The notes below the pieces were generated by a model that searched no databases, had not been told where the DNA came from, and saw nothing but the letters and a program-made list of their open reading frames with translations. Positions 15,568 through 24,214 of a stretch of 64,000 nucleotides of DNA are shown here, one piece after another (position 1 is the first letter of the stretch; the number at the start of each line of letters is the position of its first letter). The position numbers and the translations under genes are program-made. The DNA comes from Myxococcota bacterium (lineage in GTDB: Bacteria > Myxococcota_A > UBA796), in the NCBI GenBank assembly GCA_029251165.1, contig JAQXDW010000085.1, positions 1 through 64,000 of the forward strand, read 5' to 3'.

Positions 15568-16472
15568 GGATGGGCCTCCAGGGCGTCTTCTGTCGACCGC
15601 TTATTGCGGAGGTACTGAGAGATAAAGAACTCGCCGGCCTTGTAGCTGCTGCGGACCAGCGGGCCAGAGGCGACGTAGGCGAAGCCGAGCTGCTCTCCGA
15701 TCTGCTGGTAGCGGGCGAAGGTCTCGGGCGTGATGAATTCGGCGACCGCGAGGTGCTTGCCGGTGGGCCGAAGGTACTGACCGATGGTCAGGAAGTTGCA
15801 GCCGACTGCGCGGAGGTCGCCCATGGTGGCGATGACCTCTTCCTCGGTCTCGCCGACCCCGACCATGATGCTCGACTTGGTGAGTCGATCCGCGCCCATC
15901 GTCTTGAGGTCTGCGAGGACCTTGAGGCTCTGGTCGTAGCCGGCGCGAGGGTCGCGGACGGTTGGGGTCAGCCGGCGGACGCACTCAATGTTGTGTGCGA
16001 TGACGTCGGGGCGTGCGTCGAAGACCGTCTGAAGCAGATCGGTCCGTCCACGGAAGTCCGGAATGAGGACCTCGACCAGCGTCTTCGGTGCTGCTGCGCG
16101 AATCTCGCGGATACAGGAGGCGAAGTGGCCGGAGCCTTGATCGGGGAGGTCATCGCGATCCACGCTGGTGACGACCACGTAGTCCAGCTCCAGCTCCGCG
16201 ATGCCGCTCGCGACGTTTGCCGGCTCGTCTGGATCCAGGGGCATTCCAGTTCGGCGAGTGGTGACCGCGCAGAAGCGACATCCGCGTGTGCAGATGCCGC
16301 CCATGACCATGAAGGTCGCGGTTCCGCCACCCCAGCACTCTCCGACGTTGGGACAGTGCGCCTCTTCGCAGACGGTGTGCAGCTTCAGCTGGCGCGCGCG
16401 GGCCTTGATCTTGGTGTAGCGCTCACCACCGGGCGCGCGAACCTTCAGCCAGTTTGGCTTCCGCTCAGCCAT
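15564..16472 (-). CDS. lipA: Lipoyl synthase
   Basis: 302 residues. Auxiliary-cluster cysteines lie in CEEAHCPNVGEC (35, 40, 46) and the radical SAM cluster in CTRGCRFC (61, 65, 68). The family's C-terminal RSSY is present near the end. It inserts two sulfur atoms into octanoylated E2 lipoyl domains. It stands first among the enzyme genes of the dehydrogenase operon, next to its substrate E2, and overlaps the E1beta-like start by four bases. Confidence 0.97.
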   Translation of the reverse strand: MAERKPNWLKVRAPGGERYTKIKARARQLKLHTVCEEAHCPNVGECWGGGTATFMVMGGICTRGCRFCAVTTRRTGMPLDPDEPANVASGIAELELDYVVVTSVDRDDLPDQGSGHFASCIREIRAAAPKTLVEVLIPDFRGRTDLLQTVFDARPDVIAHNIECVRRLTPTVRDPRAGYDQSLKVLADLKTMGADRLTKSSIMVGVGETEEEVIATMGDLRAVGCNFLTIGQYLRPTGKHLAVAEFITPETFARYQQIGEQLGFAYVASGPLVRSSYKAGEFFISQYLRNKRSTEDALEAHP

Positions 16473-16520
16473 GTGCCCTCCAGTTGGGACTCTGAGCTAA
16501 CCCACCTGAACCCATGGGGC

Positions 16521-17333
16521 TCACGGGTCGGGCTCTGCTGAAGCGACGGCGTGGTTGATGGACCAGTCGTAGGAGAAGAAGGTCAGCGTGCAGGGCGCCT
16601 GCTGAGAGAGCCACACCGAGACCGCTCCCTCGGTGTAGTCCGCCATGTAGCTGCACAGATCAGTGGCATCAGACCAGTCAACGAAGTGGTCGGCGTACCA
16701 GCTCATCAGCTCGGTGACCGCGTAGCCGTCCTCGACCGGACGGATTCCCTGATCGCTGCTGAGGAAGTCTCGCATGGACTGCTCCAGCTGCTCCTCGACC
16801 TGACCCTTGCGGCTGCCGGTGTAGTAGCGAAGCGGCGGGCAGCCCGTCGAGGCACAATTGAGGCCGGCGTGGATCAGCGGCTCCTCAAAGTCGCTGAGGA
16901 GGTACTGGTGCTCCAGGTGGTACAGGGTGACCCACTCGCCATCGGCCCGGAAGGTCTGCCCGAGAAAGAAGCCCGCGCCGCCAGCGGGAAACAGCCCAGC
17001 GGAGACGTCCATCACGCTGGCGGCCTCGCGGTTCTTCAGCACCCCTGCGACCACTGCGGCGTTGTAGGCATTGATGAGGAAGGCGATCTTCTTGCCGGAC
17101 TGAGATCCGCGCATGTTGTCCTGCTCTGGACCATGCTCGCCCATCCACAGGAGGTAATTGTCGAGAATGCCCCGTCGGCTGGCGATGAGATCGTAGTCGG
17201 TACCGCCGCCAGCAGTTGCCCGCGCGATGAGGCGCTTCCAGGCACTCGATGGCGCGCGATGCTCGGGGGCAGGCTCCGGATGGACCCGCTCTGAGCAGCC
17301 CATCATCGCCAGCATCAGCAGGGTGAGACACAT
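16521..17333 (-). CDS. DUF547 domain lipoprotein
   Basis: 270 residues. A short signal ends in a lipobox LAMMGC, and GAGGGG precedes the ATG. DUF547 hallmarks are AFLINAYNA, HAGLNCASTGCPPLR and FFSYDWSIN. The biochemical role of DUF547 is unknown. It is 48 bases upstream of lipA on the same strand, so it may be the first gene of that transcript, although a functional link to lipoylation is not obvious. It diverges from the Cys-repeat protein gene. Confidence 0.85.
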   Translation of the reverse strand: MCLTLLMLAMMGCSERVHPEPAPEHRAPSSAWKRLIARATAGGGTDYDLIASRRGILDNYLLWMGEHGPEQDNMRGSQSGKKIAFLINAYNAAVVAGVLKNREAASVMDVSAGLFPAGGAGFFLGQTFRADGEWVTLYHLEHQYLLSDFEEPLIHAGLNCASTGCPPLRYYTGSRKGQVEEQLEQSMRDFLSSDQGIRPVEDGYAVTELMSWYADHFVDWSDATDLCSYMADYTEGAVSVWLSQQAPCTLTFFSYDWSINHAVASAEPDP

Positions 17334-17376
17334 GATGACCCCTCTATCCAGGTGCGGCGGGATATCCTACGTTGCG

Positions 17377-18327
17377 ATGAACAACCTCCTGTTCAGCCTT
17401 CTGTATGCCGCCTGCCTCACGCTCTGCGTCGGGGCGGTTGAGGCGCTCCAGTACTCCTGGCCGGAGCCCCCGCCTGAGCCGGAGCCCCAGTCCGTCGAGG
17501 AGATCATCGCGGTGCCGCCGCGTCCTGAGGGGGTGCGCAAGGTTCACGGCGAGGGAGACGAGGGCTATCGCTACACAGAGCCGGGCTGCCGGGAGCACGA
17601 CGGTCAGTACCGCGACATCTGCTTTCACCAGCTCGCCCGTCAGCGCGCGACCACGGACCTTCCCGGTGGCCTCGCGGCCTGTCAGCTCGTTGAGGAGCGC
17701 GACAGCCGCCAGGAGTGCACCGCCGACGTCGCAGAGCTGTACGCCCCCACCGACAAGCTGGCCTCTCTGGAGGTGTGCCCCACCATTCCCCGCAAGAAGT
17801 GGCGGGACCAGTGCGTGTTCGGCATCGCCCTTGCGCTGTCGACCATCGAGTCGCGGTGGGCTTTTGAGACCTGCAGCGATGCTGGAAAGTGGCGCGACTT
17901 CTGCCGCCACGACGTCAACGGCGAGATCGCAGTGGTCAACGTCGACCTCGCCCTGGAGCACTGCGCAGCCGAGACCGGTGATCTCTTGACACGCAAGAGC
18001 TGCTGGCATGGCATCGGCAAGTACATCTCACGGGTCGATCCCTCCGCTGCGTTTGATGCCTGCACCAAAGTCCCGAGCGGTCCCGACGATCTGTACGTCG
18101 AGAATTGCTACCATGGCGTCGGCTGGGGGGCCTCAGAGGCTGCGGGGGCTGCGTTTGCCTCAGACTGTGCGCGCGCCGGAGAGAAGAAGGACTCCTGCTT
18201 GCTCGGCATCGCCTACAACCTGCGCCGGTTTGATGTGGACGCCGGGATGGGCATCTGCGGGATGGTGGTCCGCTCAGACCTGAAGACCCAGTGTGAGGCG
18301 TTCGTCCTGGATGGCACGATCCAGTAG
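17377..18327 (+). CDS. Exported protein with eight cysteine-pair repeats
   Basis: Start chosen at the ATG before a hydrophobic N-terminus (residues 3-24); upstream extension would add no signal. 316 residues. After a Pro/Glu-rich spacer there are eight units of 30-35 residues, each with a Cys pair: 71/82, 102/114, 134/146, 166/176, 196/209, 229/244, 264/274 and 294/306. The loop between the cysteines usually carries Arg or Lys just before the second Cys, and Gly-Ile/Val often follows two residues after it (CVFGIA, CWHGIG, CYHGVG, CLLGIA). This suggests an alpha-solenoid stapled by disulfides in the periplasm. A protein at 20027-20503 has the same repeat. I recognise no named family. Confidence 0.7.
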   Translation: MNNLLFSLLYAACLTLCVGAVEALQYSWPEPPPEPEPQSVEEIIAVPPRPEGVRKVHGEGDEGYRYTEPGCREHDGQYRDICFHQLARQRATTDLPGGLAACQLVEERDSRQECTADVAELYAPTDKLASLEVCPTIPRKKWRDQCVFGIALALSTIESRWAFETCSDAGKWRDFCRHDVNGEIAVVNVDLALEHCAAETGDLLTRKSCWHGIGKYISRVDPSAAFDACTKVPSGPDDLYVENCYHGVGWGASEAAGAAFASDCARAGEKKDSCLLGIAYNLRRFDVDAGMGICGMVVRSDLKTQCEAFVLDGTIQ

Positions 18328-18335
18328 CGGCGGCG

Positions 18336-18794
18336 CTACAGGCTTGCGCGACTCACTGCCACCAGCTCGACGTTCTCAAAGCCAGCCTGCTGTGCCGTAA
18401 ACAGCACCTTCCCCACCAGCTCCCAGGGCGCATCCTGGTGTGCGCGGATGGTGACCCGGTTGCCGCCAACGGTCTGCAGGGCCTCATAGACCTCGCGAAT
18501 GAGGATGTCGTCGCTGGTGATCCAGTACGCCGCCGCGCCTGCACGCCAGCCCTCCACATACAGTCCCTCGACGCCGACATCGACGGTCACCCCGCGGTTG
18601 AGGGGGGTCTCCTGGGCGGAAAGGGGCAGGGAGAAGTTGGCCTCGGGGATCTCGACGGGCGGATCGGTGCTCCAGGTCCTCAGCACTGCGACGACGAGGA
18701 TGGTCAGCATGTCGACCATCGGGGCCAGCGAGGCGGTGGAGAGCTTCGCGGAGGCAGAGCTGCTGCCGCTGCGGGAGAACATCCGTCGTCTCAT
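18336..18794 (-). CDS. ExbD/TolR-family protein, with the proton-binding Asp
   Basis: 152 residues. A basic N-terminus is followed by one membrane helix beginning APMVDMLTILVVAVL. The Asp in PMVD is in the position of the essential ExbD/TolR aspartate. A periplasmic domain follows with an IRAHQDAPWELVGKVLFTAQQAGF stretch typical of the family. With the ExbB-like channel it should couple proton flow to mechanical work on an envelope partner. It is the last gene of the three-gene operon and overlaps the preceding gene by four bases. Confidence 0.88.
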   Translation of the reverse strand: MRRRMFSRSGSSSASAKLSTASLAPMVDMLTILVVAVLRTWSTDPPVEIPEANFSLPLSAQETPLNRGVTVDVGVEGLYVEGWRAGAAAYWITSDDILIREVYEALQTVGGNRVTIRAHQDAPWELVGKVLFTAQQAGFENVELVAVSRASL

Positions 18795-19336
18795 GGTGCG
18801 TCTCCTTCAGCAGAGGGGAGCTCGGCGGGGCGGGCGATCGGAGCGGAGACTGCGGTCTCTAAGATGACCCGAGGGAACAACTCGCCCTCTGGTCCCCGCC
18901 GGACAGCATCCATCCAGCGCACCACCTCTTCAGTGGGGGTGTCCGCACTTGGGACGAGGGTGATGCGCTCGCGCTTGCTGTCGAGCCCCTTGAACACCGC
19001 GAGCTGGATCTGTAGATCGGTGAGGCTGGAGACCAGCAGCTCTTTGCGCTCGGTGTCGCCGACGCTGGCGAGGACATCGGTGGAGCGGACCTCGGCAGAG
19101 ATGAGGTAGCCAGCGGGCTGGCGGCTCACAGAGAGTCGCTCGATCGCACCAGTGGGCTCCGGTGGGAGCTGCTCAGAGGGGCCAGGCACCGAGAGGCCCA
19201 GCCCGGTCAGCTTCTGAGCGGAGGTCGCCATGAGCAGCGCGGGGAGCAGGAGCACCATCATCGCCGCGACCGACATCATCGCCGGACGGATGTCGGGTTG
19301 CTCTGTCGGTGTGGAGAACAGCCGCCCGGCGGGCAC
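18791..19336 (-). CDS. ExbD-like second subunit lacking the proton-binding Asp
   Basis: 181 residues. One N-terminal membrane helix (about 17-38) and a periplasmic domain resemble ExbD/TolR in layout and position. The usual PLID-x-M segment is replaced by RPAMMSVAAMM, so there is no acidic residue in the helix. It sits between the ExbB-like and the canonical ExbD-like genes, overlapping the latter by four bases and immediately following the former. It probably forms a heteromeric stator with the Asp-bearing partner. Homology is inferred more from organisation than from strong sequence match. Confidence 0.65.
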   Translation of the reverse strand: MPAGRLFSTPTEQPDIRPAMMSVAAMMVLLLPALLMATSAQKLTGLGLSVPGPSEQLPPEPTGAIERLSVSRQPAGYLISAEVRSTDVLASVGDTERKELLVSSLTDLQIQLAVFKGLDSKRERITLVPSADTPTEEVVRWMDAVRRGPEGELFPRVILETAVSAPIARPAELPSAEGDAP

Positions 19337-19933
19337 TCAGCTTCTCTTTGAGAGCGCGACAGCTGCCGCAATGGACTCACAGCGTGCGAGCAGGCGGGCA
19401 GCCTTGCTGTCGAGGAGGGCATGGGCAGCCAGCGCCGGGATGCCGACGATGAGGCCCCAAGCGGTGGTGACCATCGCCGCACCGATCCCTTCGGAGAGGC
19501 GCGCGGTGCGCTCGACTGCGGAGGCGGCGTCGAGTCCCGAGAAGGCGAAGATGAGCCCGTAGACGGTGCCGAGCAGGCCGAGCATGGTCGCCACGTTTCC
19601 GACCATCGCCAGATAGGTGACACGAGCACGGATGGTCGTCTCGACCAGTGCCGCCTCGGTGCCCATGGCGTCCCAGGCGCCATCTGAGGACCCGGCAACG
19701 GAGCCGGCTCGGATGAGGCGGGCAGAGGGGTGTGCGCCGGCAGCTCCCTCGGCGGCGTCGTAGTCGCCCTCCGAGATGCGCCCGGAGATGGCAGCGGCGT
19801 CGATGCGCCAGCGCAGCCAATACAGCCACGCGCGCTCCAGAACCACAGCGAGGCCCAGCGCGAGCACCGCAGTGATGACATACATAAAGGCAGCGCCTGG
19901 ACCTGAGAAGCCCTTGATCAGCTCGTCGAGCAC
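19337..19933 (-). CDS. MotA/TolQ/ExbB-family proton channel
   Basis: 198 residues from a GTG start. Three membrane helices are visible: about 14-36, 108-135 (NVATMLGLLGTVYGLIFAFSGL) and 150-175 (GAAMVTTAWGLIVGIPALAAHALL). The last two hold the family signature. It is the channel subunit that works with ExbD-type partners. It heads a minus-strand operon with two ExbD-like genes, the same composition as Tol, Exb and myxobacterial Agl-type motors. Which machine it drives is not shown; no TonB, TolA or gliding genes lie nearby. Confidence 0.92.
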   Translation of the reverse strand: MLDELIKGFSGPGAAFMYVITAVLALGLAVVLERAWLYWLRWRIDAAAISGRISEGDYDAAEGAAGAHPSARLIRAGSVAGSSDGAWDAMGTEAALVETTIRARVTYLAMVGNVATMLGLLGTVYGLIFAFSGLDAASAVERTARLSEGIGAAMVTTAWGLIVGIPALAAHALLDSKAARLLARCESIAAAVALSKRS

Positions 19934-20026
19934 CGGTTGACTCCATGGGTAAGGACAGCGTGCTCAGGGTATCAGAACGTCCTGTGACACGCTAAACTCC
20001 GAGACATCTTCAGACCCGGAGACGCA

Positions 20027-20503
20027 ATGGTCCTGATCAGCTTTCTCTTCGCCTGCAACACCTCATCGTGGGACTCTCCAGAGGACTGCGAGGCACTCTC
20101 CGCTGGAGAACGCCGAGACGACTGCTGGTCTGTTCATGCAGTCGAGCTCTTTAAAACAAACCCAGATCGTGGTGAATCGCTCGTTGAAGAGCAGGTCTCT
20201 GATCAGCAGATCCGCGACTTTATCTGGCTACAGGTCACTCGCGAGGTCAATCCCGGCTCCTATCGGTACTGCGAAAAGATCCAGGAGAGCGTGCTCCAGG
20301 AGCGCTGCAAGACCTTGGTCAGTCGACCTCACCTCCACCGGGAGCTTCTCCAGGGAGAGCAGTCTCCAGGAGGGCAGGGCGGGGCTCCGGGTGGTGGTCC
20401 ACCGGGCGGTGGTCCACCTCAAGGGGGATCTCCAGGCGGTGGTCCACCGGGTGGTGGTTCCCCTCCGGGTGGGCAGGGTGGTCCGCCTCCCGGTCAGCAG
20501 TAG
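20027..20503 (+). CDS. Small lipoprotein with Cys-pair repeats and a Gly/Pro-rich tail
   Basis: 158 residues with a GGAG ribosome site. The N-terminus is short and hydrophobic, ending in the lipobox LFAC (Cys10). Cys pairs at 21/33 and 82/94 match the repeat of the 17377-18327 protein in spacing (12) and in the Arg before the second Cys. They are 61 residues apart, about two repeat lengths, and the middle unit (about 53-65) has lost both cysteines. Residues 113-158 are repeated GGxPPGG units, a low-complexity extended tail. It diverges from the ExbBD operon. The function is unknown. Confidence 0.65.
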   Translation: MVLISFLFACNTSSWDSPEDCEALSAGERRDDCWSVHAVELFKTNPDRGESLVEEQVSDQQIRDFIWLQVTREVNPGSYRYCEKIQESVLQERCKTLVSRPHLHRELLQGEQSPGGQGGAPGGGPPGGGPPQGGSPGGGPPGGGSPPGGQGGPPPGQQ

Positions 20504-20525
20504 CCCGCCTCCCGGTCAGCAGTAG
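20483..20525 (+). repeat. Tandem duplication containing the stop codon
   Basis: A 21-base segment ending in TAG (20483-20503) is repeated exactly at 20505-20525 with one base between the copies (period 22). The first copy encodes the last residues and stop of the Gly/Pro-rich lipoprotein. The second lies just past the stop in a different frame. Confidence 0.9.
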
Positions 20526-20833
20526 TCTGCAGGCCAGAAGAGATAAAGGCGACCGGTTTCGGTCGCCTTTTCGATTGGGTGAGTGAGAGCCCCCCCCGCT
20601 TTAACCTCACCGCATTAGATGGAGGAGACGCTGAGACGTTGCAAAGTGGGGTCGGCGAGGGAGGCTAACTCACGCCCGAGAAACGATGTCCTCGGTTTCA
20701 CGTAAAAGTATAAAGACCGAACTACCGGGTGGCAAGTATTTTTTCACGACGTGTCCGTGGAACACTTCGTTAAGTGAGGTGCTGGCTGGACCGACTGGCC
20801 AGTACACCAAAACAGAGGCCAACTCTGAGGCGG
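20526..20833. other. Intergenic region of about 300 bases without a convincing gene
   Basis: Apart from the terminator at 20545-20571 I see no supported gene. The short open frame at 20686-20907 has no ribosome site, no domain, and overlaps the response regulator. The stretch around 20700-20750 is richer in A and T than its surroundings. It lies between the ends of convergent genes. Confidence 0.6.
20545..20571 (+). terminator. Rho-independent terminator
   Basis: An 11-pair stem AAAGGCGACCG/CGGTCGCCTTT with a four-base loop GTTT is followed by a T tract. It lies about 40 bases after the stop of the Gly/Pro-rich lipoprotein gene and closes that transcript. Confidence 0.88.
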
Positions 20834-21238
20834 TCAGGGGCTGTAGGCCGCTCTCTGGGTGCGTGAATTTTCACAGGGACTGCCAGGTGCGTGTGCGGCC
20901 TGGATGAGCTTGTGGAGCTTTCTCAGCGAGAACGGCTTGGGCACGATCTGAACCCGAGCCTCGGCAGCGGCGATGTGTCGGAGGCGCTGGCTTATCTGAC
21001 CGGTGGTCGCAATGATCTGGGTGTTCGGGCTGGTCGCGAGCAGCTCGAGGATGACGTCTCGGCCTGTGATGCCCGGGAGACGCCAGTCAATAATCGCGAC
21101 ATCATAGCAATGACTACGAATATGCTCGATGGCCTCACGCCCAGTGCCGAGTACATCAATGCTGTACCCAAAGGAGCTCAGGAACTCTGAGAGTACGGCT
21201 TGAACCGCGACTTCATCTTCTACGATAAGGATGTGCAT
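20834..21238 (-). CDS. Stand-alone response regulator receiver protein
   Basis: 134 residues, receiver domain only. The acidic pocket lies in VEDE near residue 7, the phosphoacceptor Asp is in AIIDWRLPG near residue 51, the Thr is in IATTG and the Lys in VPKPFS. There is no output domain, so it should act by protein contact, like CheY or Spo0F types. No histidine kinase is adjacent. It lies 70 bases downstream of the hydrolase operon on the same strand and may be read from it. Confidence 0.92.
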   Translation of the reverse strand: MHILIVEDEVAVQAVLSEFLSSFGYSIDVLGTGREAIEHIRSHCYDVAIIDWRLPGITGRDVILELLATSPNTQIIATTGQISQRLRHIAAAEARVQIVPKPFSLRKLHKLIQAAHAPGSPCENSRTQRAAYSP

Positions 21239-21308
21239 TGGGGACTTGCTGTGGGGAATGCATTGGAACTAGCGTACCACAGTCCTGCATTTGGCTCAGC
21301 AAGATGCC

Positions 21309-22601
21309 TCACCGGTACAGCACAGCATCCAGGTTGCTCTCCCAGTGAGAATCGTGCGCACGGTCCATCAGCTCGACGACGGCAGCGGTCAGATAGTCCT
21401 CTCCATGGGCCGCAGCGCTGCGGGGCAGCATCGGAAGGTCCGCACCGACCCCGATGTCAATGTTGGCATCGAGATCGGGAAAGTCTTCTCCAGACCTTGA
21501 GATCAGCGTCGTATAGGCGCTGTCGGGGTGGAGCCGACTCCAGCGGATGCCGGCCGCACGCATCGCGGTAACCATTCCGGTGACGTGTGGGTGCTCTACG
21601 GCTCCGGTCAGCACATGGTCCTGCTCGGAGCCGACCGAGACTCCGGCAATGTCTGGAAAGCGCGCGACTGCGGCTGCAAGCTGGCGCGGTGCCTCTCGCT
21701 CCGCCCAGAAGACGTCGGTGTTTTCTGGAGAGGCGCGGTTCGTGAGGGTGAGCCCTTGCGCGATGGCGGCCTGACGGGCTGGAAGAGAGTGGTGCCAGCG
21801 GCCATCGTGCATCACTGCACCGAGCCGGAACTCTTCTCCGCTGAACGTCCCGTCGCCGGCCTCATCGATGAACAGCACGCCGTCGTCCTCGGCATCTGCA
21901 TCGAATGCCAGGGCAGAGTAGTCGTAGTCGCAGCGGATTCCGTCCGGCAGCGTGCAGGCTCCCTCGATGTAGACCGGGCTGGGATTCTCCAGGGTGCCGG
22001 GCTCCACGACGACAAATTGATCCGCTGCCGGCGTCTCATAGGTCGCCACCCCGATCACCTCGGGAAGATCGAGGTCGGGATCTGCGAGGGTGGCCCAGGC
22101 GAGGTTGCCGCCGTTGGAGTAGCCAGCGAGGGCGAGCTGTCCGGAGAGCGGAGAGTCGATTCGGTCCGAGAGGCGGCAGCCGTCCGTGTCGAACTCGGTG
22201 TTGGCGGCATATCGAAGCGCTGCTGCGAGCGCAGCCCGAGCAGACTCCCCGCGCTTGTCTTCTCTGCCCTCGGAGTCGTAGCCCTCGCCAAGCGTTCCGC
22301 CGGGGAGGTTGAGGTACAGCTGGACCAGCCCGAGGCCCGGGTTGATGTGGCTGAGGTTCTCGTCGATGGGCACGAAGTTGGTGCGCCAGCCTCCATGGAC
22401 GTAGACCACCACCGGAGCGCCGTCCGGATAGCGGCCCAGACCGGTTGGTGCGAAGATCTGGCTGACGATGCCGCCGACATCCGCGTCGATGGTCAGCATC
22501 CCGGTGCGCTCGCTGCCGGCCTCCTCCATGGCCTCCTGGCAGGGAGGAGTCGGGGTGCAGGCGCACAGCATGACGCTCAGGAGGCCCCCTACTGTGCGCA
22601 T
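21309..22601 (-). CDS. Alpha/beta-hydrolase-fold lipoprotein
   Basis: 430 residues. The N-terminal signal ends in SVMLCAC (lipobox). The hydrolase fold shows VVVYVHGGW (oxyanion region), GYSNGG (nucleophile elbow, Ser near 168) and GSEQDHVLTG near 338, where the acid and His are expected. Between strands there is an insert with an EF-hand-like loop, DEAGDGTFSGEE. An esterase or peptidase of the S9-like type is possible; the substrate is unknown. Its start overlaps the preceding choice-of-anchor gene by 13 bases, which places it in the sigma factor/caspase unit. Confidence 0.75.
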   Translation of the reverse strand: MRTVGGLLSVMLCACTPTPPCQEAMEEAGSERTGMLTIDADVGGIVSQIFAPTGLGRYPDGAPVVVYVHGGWRTNFVPIDENLSHINPGLGLVQLYLNLPGGTLGEGYDSEGREDKRGESARAALAAALRYAANTEFDTDGCRLSDRIDSPLSGQLALAGYSNGGNLAWATLADPDLDLPEVIGVATYETPAADQFVVVEPGTLENPSPVYIEGACTLPDGIRCDYDYSALAFDADAEDDGVLFIDEAGDGTFSGEEFRLGAVMHDGRWHHSLPARQAAIAQGLTLTNRASPENTDVFWAEREAPRQLAAAVARFPDIAGVSVGSEQDHVLTGAVEHPHVTGMVTAMRAAGIRWSRLHPDSAYTTLISRSGEDFPDLDANIDIGVGADLPMLPRSAAAHGEDYLTAAVVELMDRAHDSHWESNLDAVLYR

Positions 22602-24214
22602 TCCTGAGCCTGAAGGTAGTTGATTTCGATGCGGCTGCCAGTGTCTGGGGCGCTGTCTTTGGGAAAGACCACGGCACCCATGCTCTCACTCCAGGTCCAG
22701 CTCTCCCAGGTCAGGCCGTCGACCTTGACTGAGATGGTCTCGGGAACCGGTGTGTGGTCGAGGATGGCGCTCAGTGCTCCTTCTGCACGCGCACCGGACC
22801 GCATGGCGATGCTCTCGAAGCTCGACGCCCAGGAGTCGGAGCAGAGATCGCCGATCTCACCAGAGGTGGACACCGCAGCGTCTGTGTAGCCCTCGCCATA
22901 GTCTGCTCCCAGGCAGCCATCTTCTTCCGTCGCGACGATGGCGCTGACCATGACGTCGAGTGCGCTGGGAACCTCAGCCCACAGCGCGTCGAGCTGAGCA
23001 TCGATGGAGGCTGGGCTGCTGTCGGCCCGACCAGAGATGACCATGACATGCAGCAGCGCGCCCTCTCGAAGAAACCCGCTGAGGCAGCCGGAGTCGGCTC
23101 GTGCCAGCGCATCGCTGGCGAGGACGAGGAGCTGATCGCTGCCGCTGCCGCTGCTGCCGCCGAGTCCATCGAGCAGCATCGACTCCACGACACCGACACT
23201 GTCCTGGGCGGTGGTGAAGGTCGGCGTGGTGTACGGACAGCTCTGACCGCCCGTGATGATTGCGGTGTTGAGGTCGACGTTGGCGCTGACCATGGTGTTG
23301 AGCAGGACGGAGAAGTCCTCTTCAGCTTTCTGGAGGTGGGCGTTGGTGACGCCGGTGTTGTCGACTGCGATGAGCAGGTCAACTTCTAGCCCGGGGTAGT
23401 AGACCAGCTCGCTCTCGGCGAAGCTCTCCTGAGCGACGATGTCGAAGATGATGCGCTCGTGTGAGGTGAACGGGTCGTTGCTGGCCACGACCAGCTCCAG
23501 CTCTCGCTGGGGATCGAGCTCGATGTCGAGGGGGTAGCTCGGATCGAAGAGCACCTCGATGGCTCCATCGTCTCCCGGATCGACGGCTGCGGGCGCGGAG
23601 AGGAGGGTGTAGTCATCGGAGTTGGAGAGCTGAATTTCCTGAAGGAGGAGGGGCTCGTCTCCGGTGTTGGAGATGACGATCGGCACGACCTCTGAGCAGC
23701 CAACCGGTACCGCCTGGGGCTCCTCCACGGACAGCGAGATGACGGGAGCATTGCCGTGACCGGAGAGCTGAACGAACAGCTCTGGCTCGTTGTTGATGTG
23801 GAGCTCGGCATACTGCTCGCCGAAGGTCACGGGAGAGAACGTGACCGGGATGGTCGTACTCTCGCCGGGCTTTAGGCTGAACAGCGGCTCAGCATCGACC
23901 TCAAACAGGACCTGGAGAAGATCCTCACTGAGCACGTTGGTGTGGTTGTAGACCGTGCGGTCCTCATCACCGACGTTGGTGACCGTGAAGGCAAGGGACT
24001 CTCTCTCTCCCGTGACCCGTACATCCCCGAAGTCCAGGACTGTCGGCTGAATGAACAGTCCGCTCTGGGTGGTGGTGTCTTCCTCTGGACGCTCTGGTGG
24101 AATCGTCCCCAGCGGATCGCAAGCCGTCAGCGATAGCCAGGTCAGAAGCAAGAGGCGCCCTCGATGGATACAGTTTAGCGTCTGCTCAGCCCAACCGCGA
24201 TGCCGTGGTGCCAC
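22589..24214 (-). CDS. Choice-of-anchor D (ASH domain) lipoprotein with a VWA-like region
   Basis: 541 residues. The signal ends in a lipobox LSLTAC. Two Ig-like ASH/choice-of-anchor repeats follow: FIQPTVLDFGDVRV...FTVTNVGDEDRTVY and a second near residue 150 (VPIVISNTGDEPLLLQEI). The C-terminal half has LEVDLLIAVDNTGVT, a region reminiscent of von Willebrand type A folds but with a degraded metal site (DNTGVT, not DxSxS). This layout is common in myxobacterial surface lipoproteins. The start at 24214 overlaps the end of the caspase gene by 40 bases; no better start precedes the lipobox. Confidence 0.75.
   Translation of the reverse strand: MAPRHRGWAEQTLNCIHRGRLLLLTWLSLTACDPLGTIPPERPEEDTTTQSGLFIQPTVLDFGDVRVTGERESLAFTVTNVGDEDRTVYNHTNVLSEDLLQVLFEVDAEPLFSLKPGESTTIPVTFSPVTFGEQYAELHINNEPELFVQLSGHGNAPVISLSVEEPQAVPVGCSEVVPIVISNTGDEPLLLQEIQLSNSDDYTLLSAPAAVDPGDDGAIEVLFDPSYPLDIELDPQRELELVVASNDPFTSHERIIFDIVAQESFAESELVYYPGLEVDLLIAVDNTGVTNAHLQKAEEDFSVLLNTMVSANVDLNTAIITGGQSCPYTTPTFTTAQDSVGVVESMLLDGLGGSSGSGSDQLLVLASDALARADSGCLSGFLREGALLHVMVISGRADSSPASIDAQLDALWAEVPSALDVMVSAIVATEEDGCLGADYGEGYTDAAVSTSGEIGDLCSDSWASSFESIAMRSGARAEGALSAILDHTPVPETISVKVDGLTWESWTWSESMGAVVFPKDSAPDTGSRIEINYLQAQECAQ

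Noticed and set aside
20686..20907. Small gene of 73 codons
   Set aside because: No ribosome site or recognisable features, and it overlaps the convincing response regulator gene.
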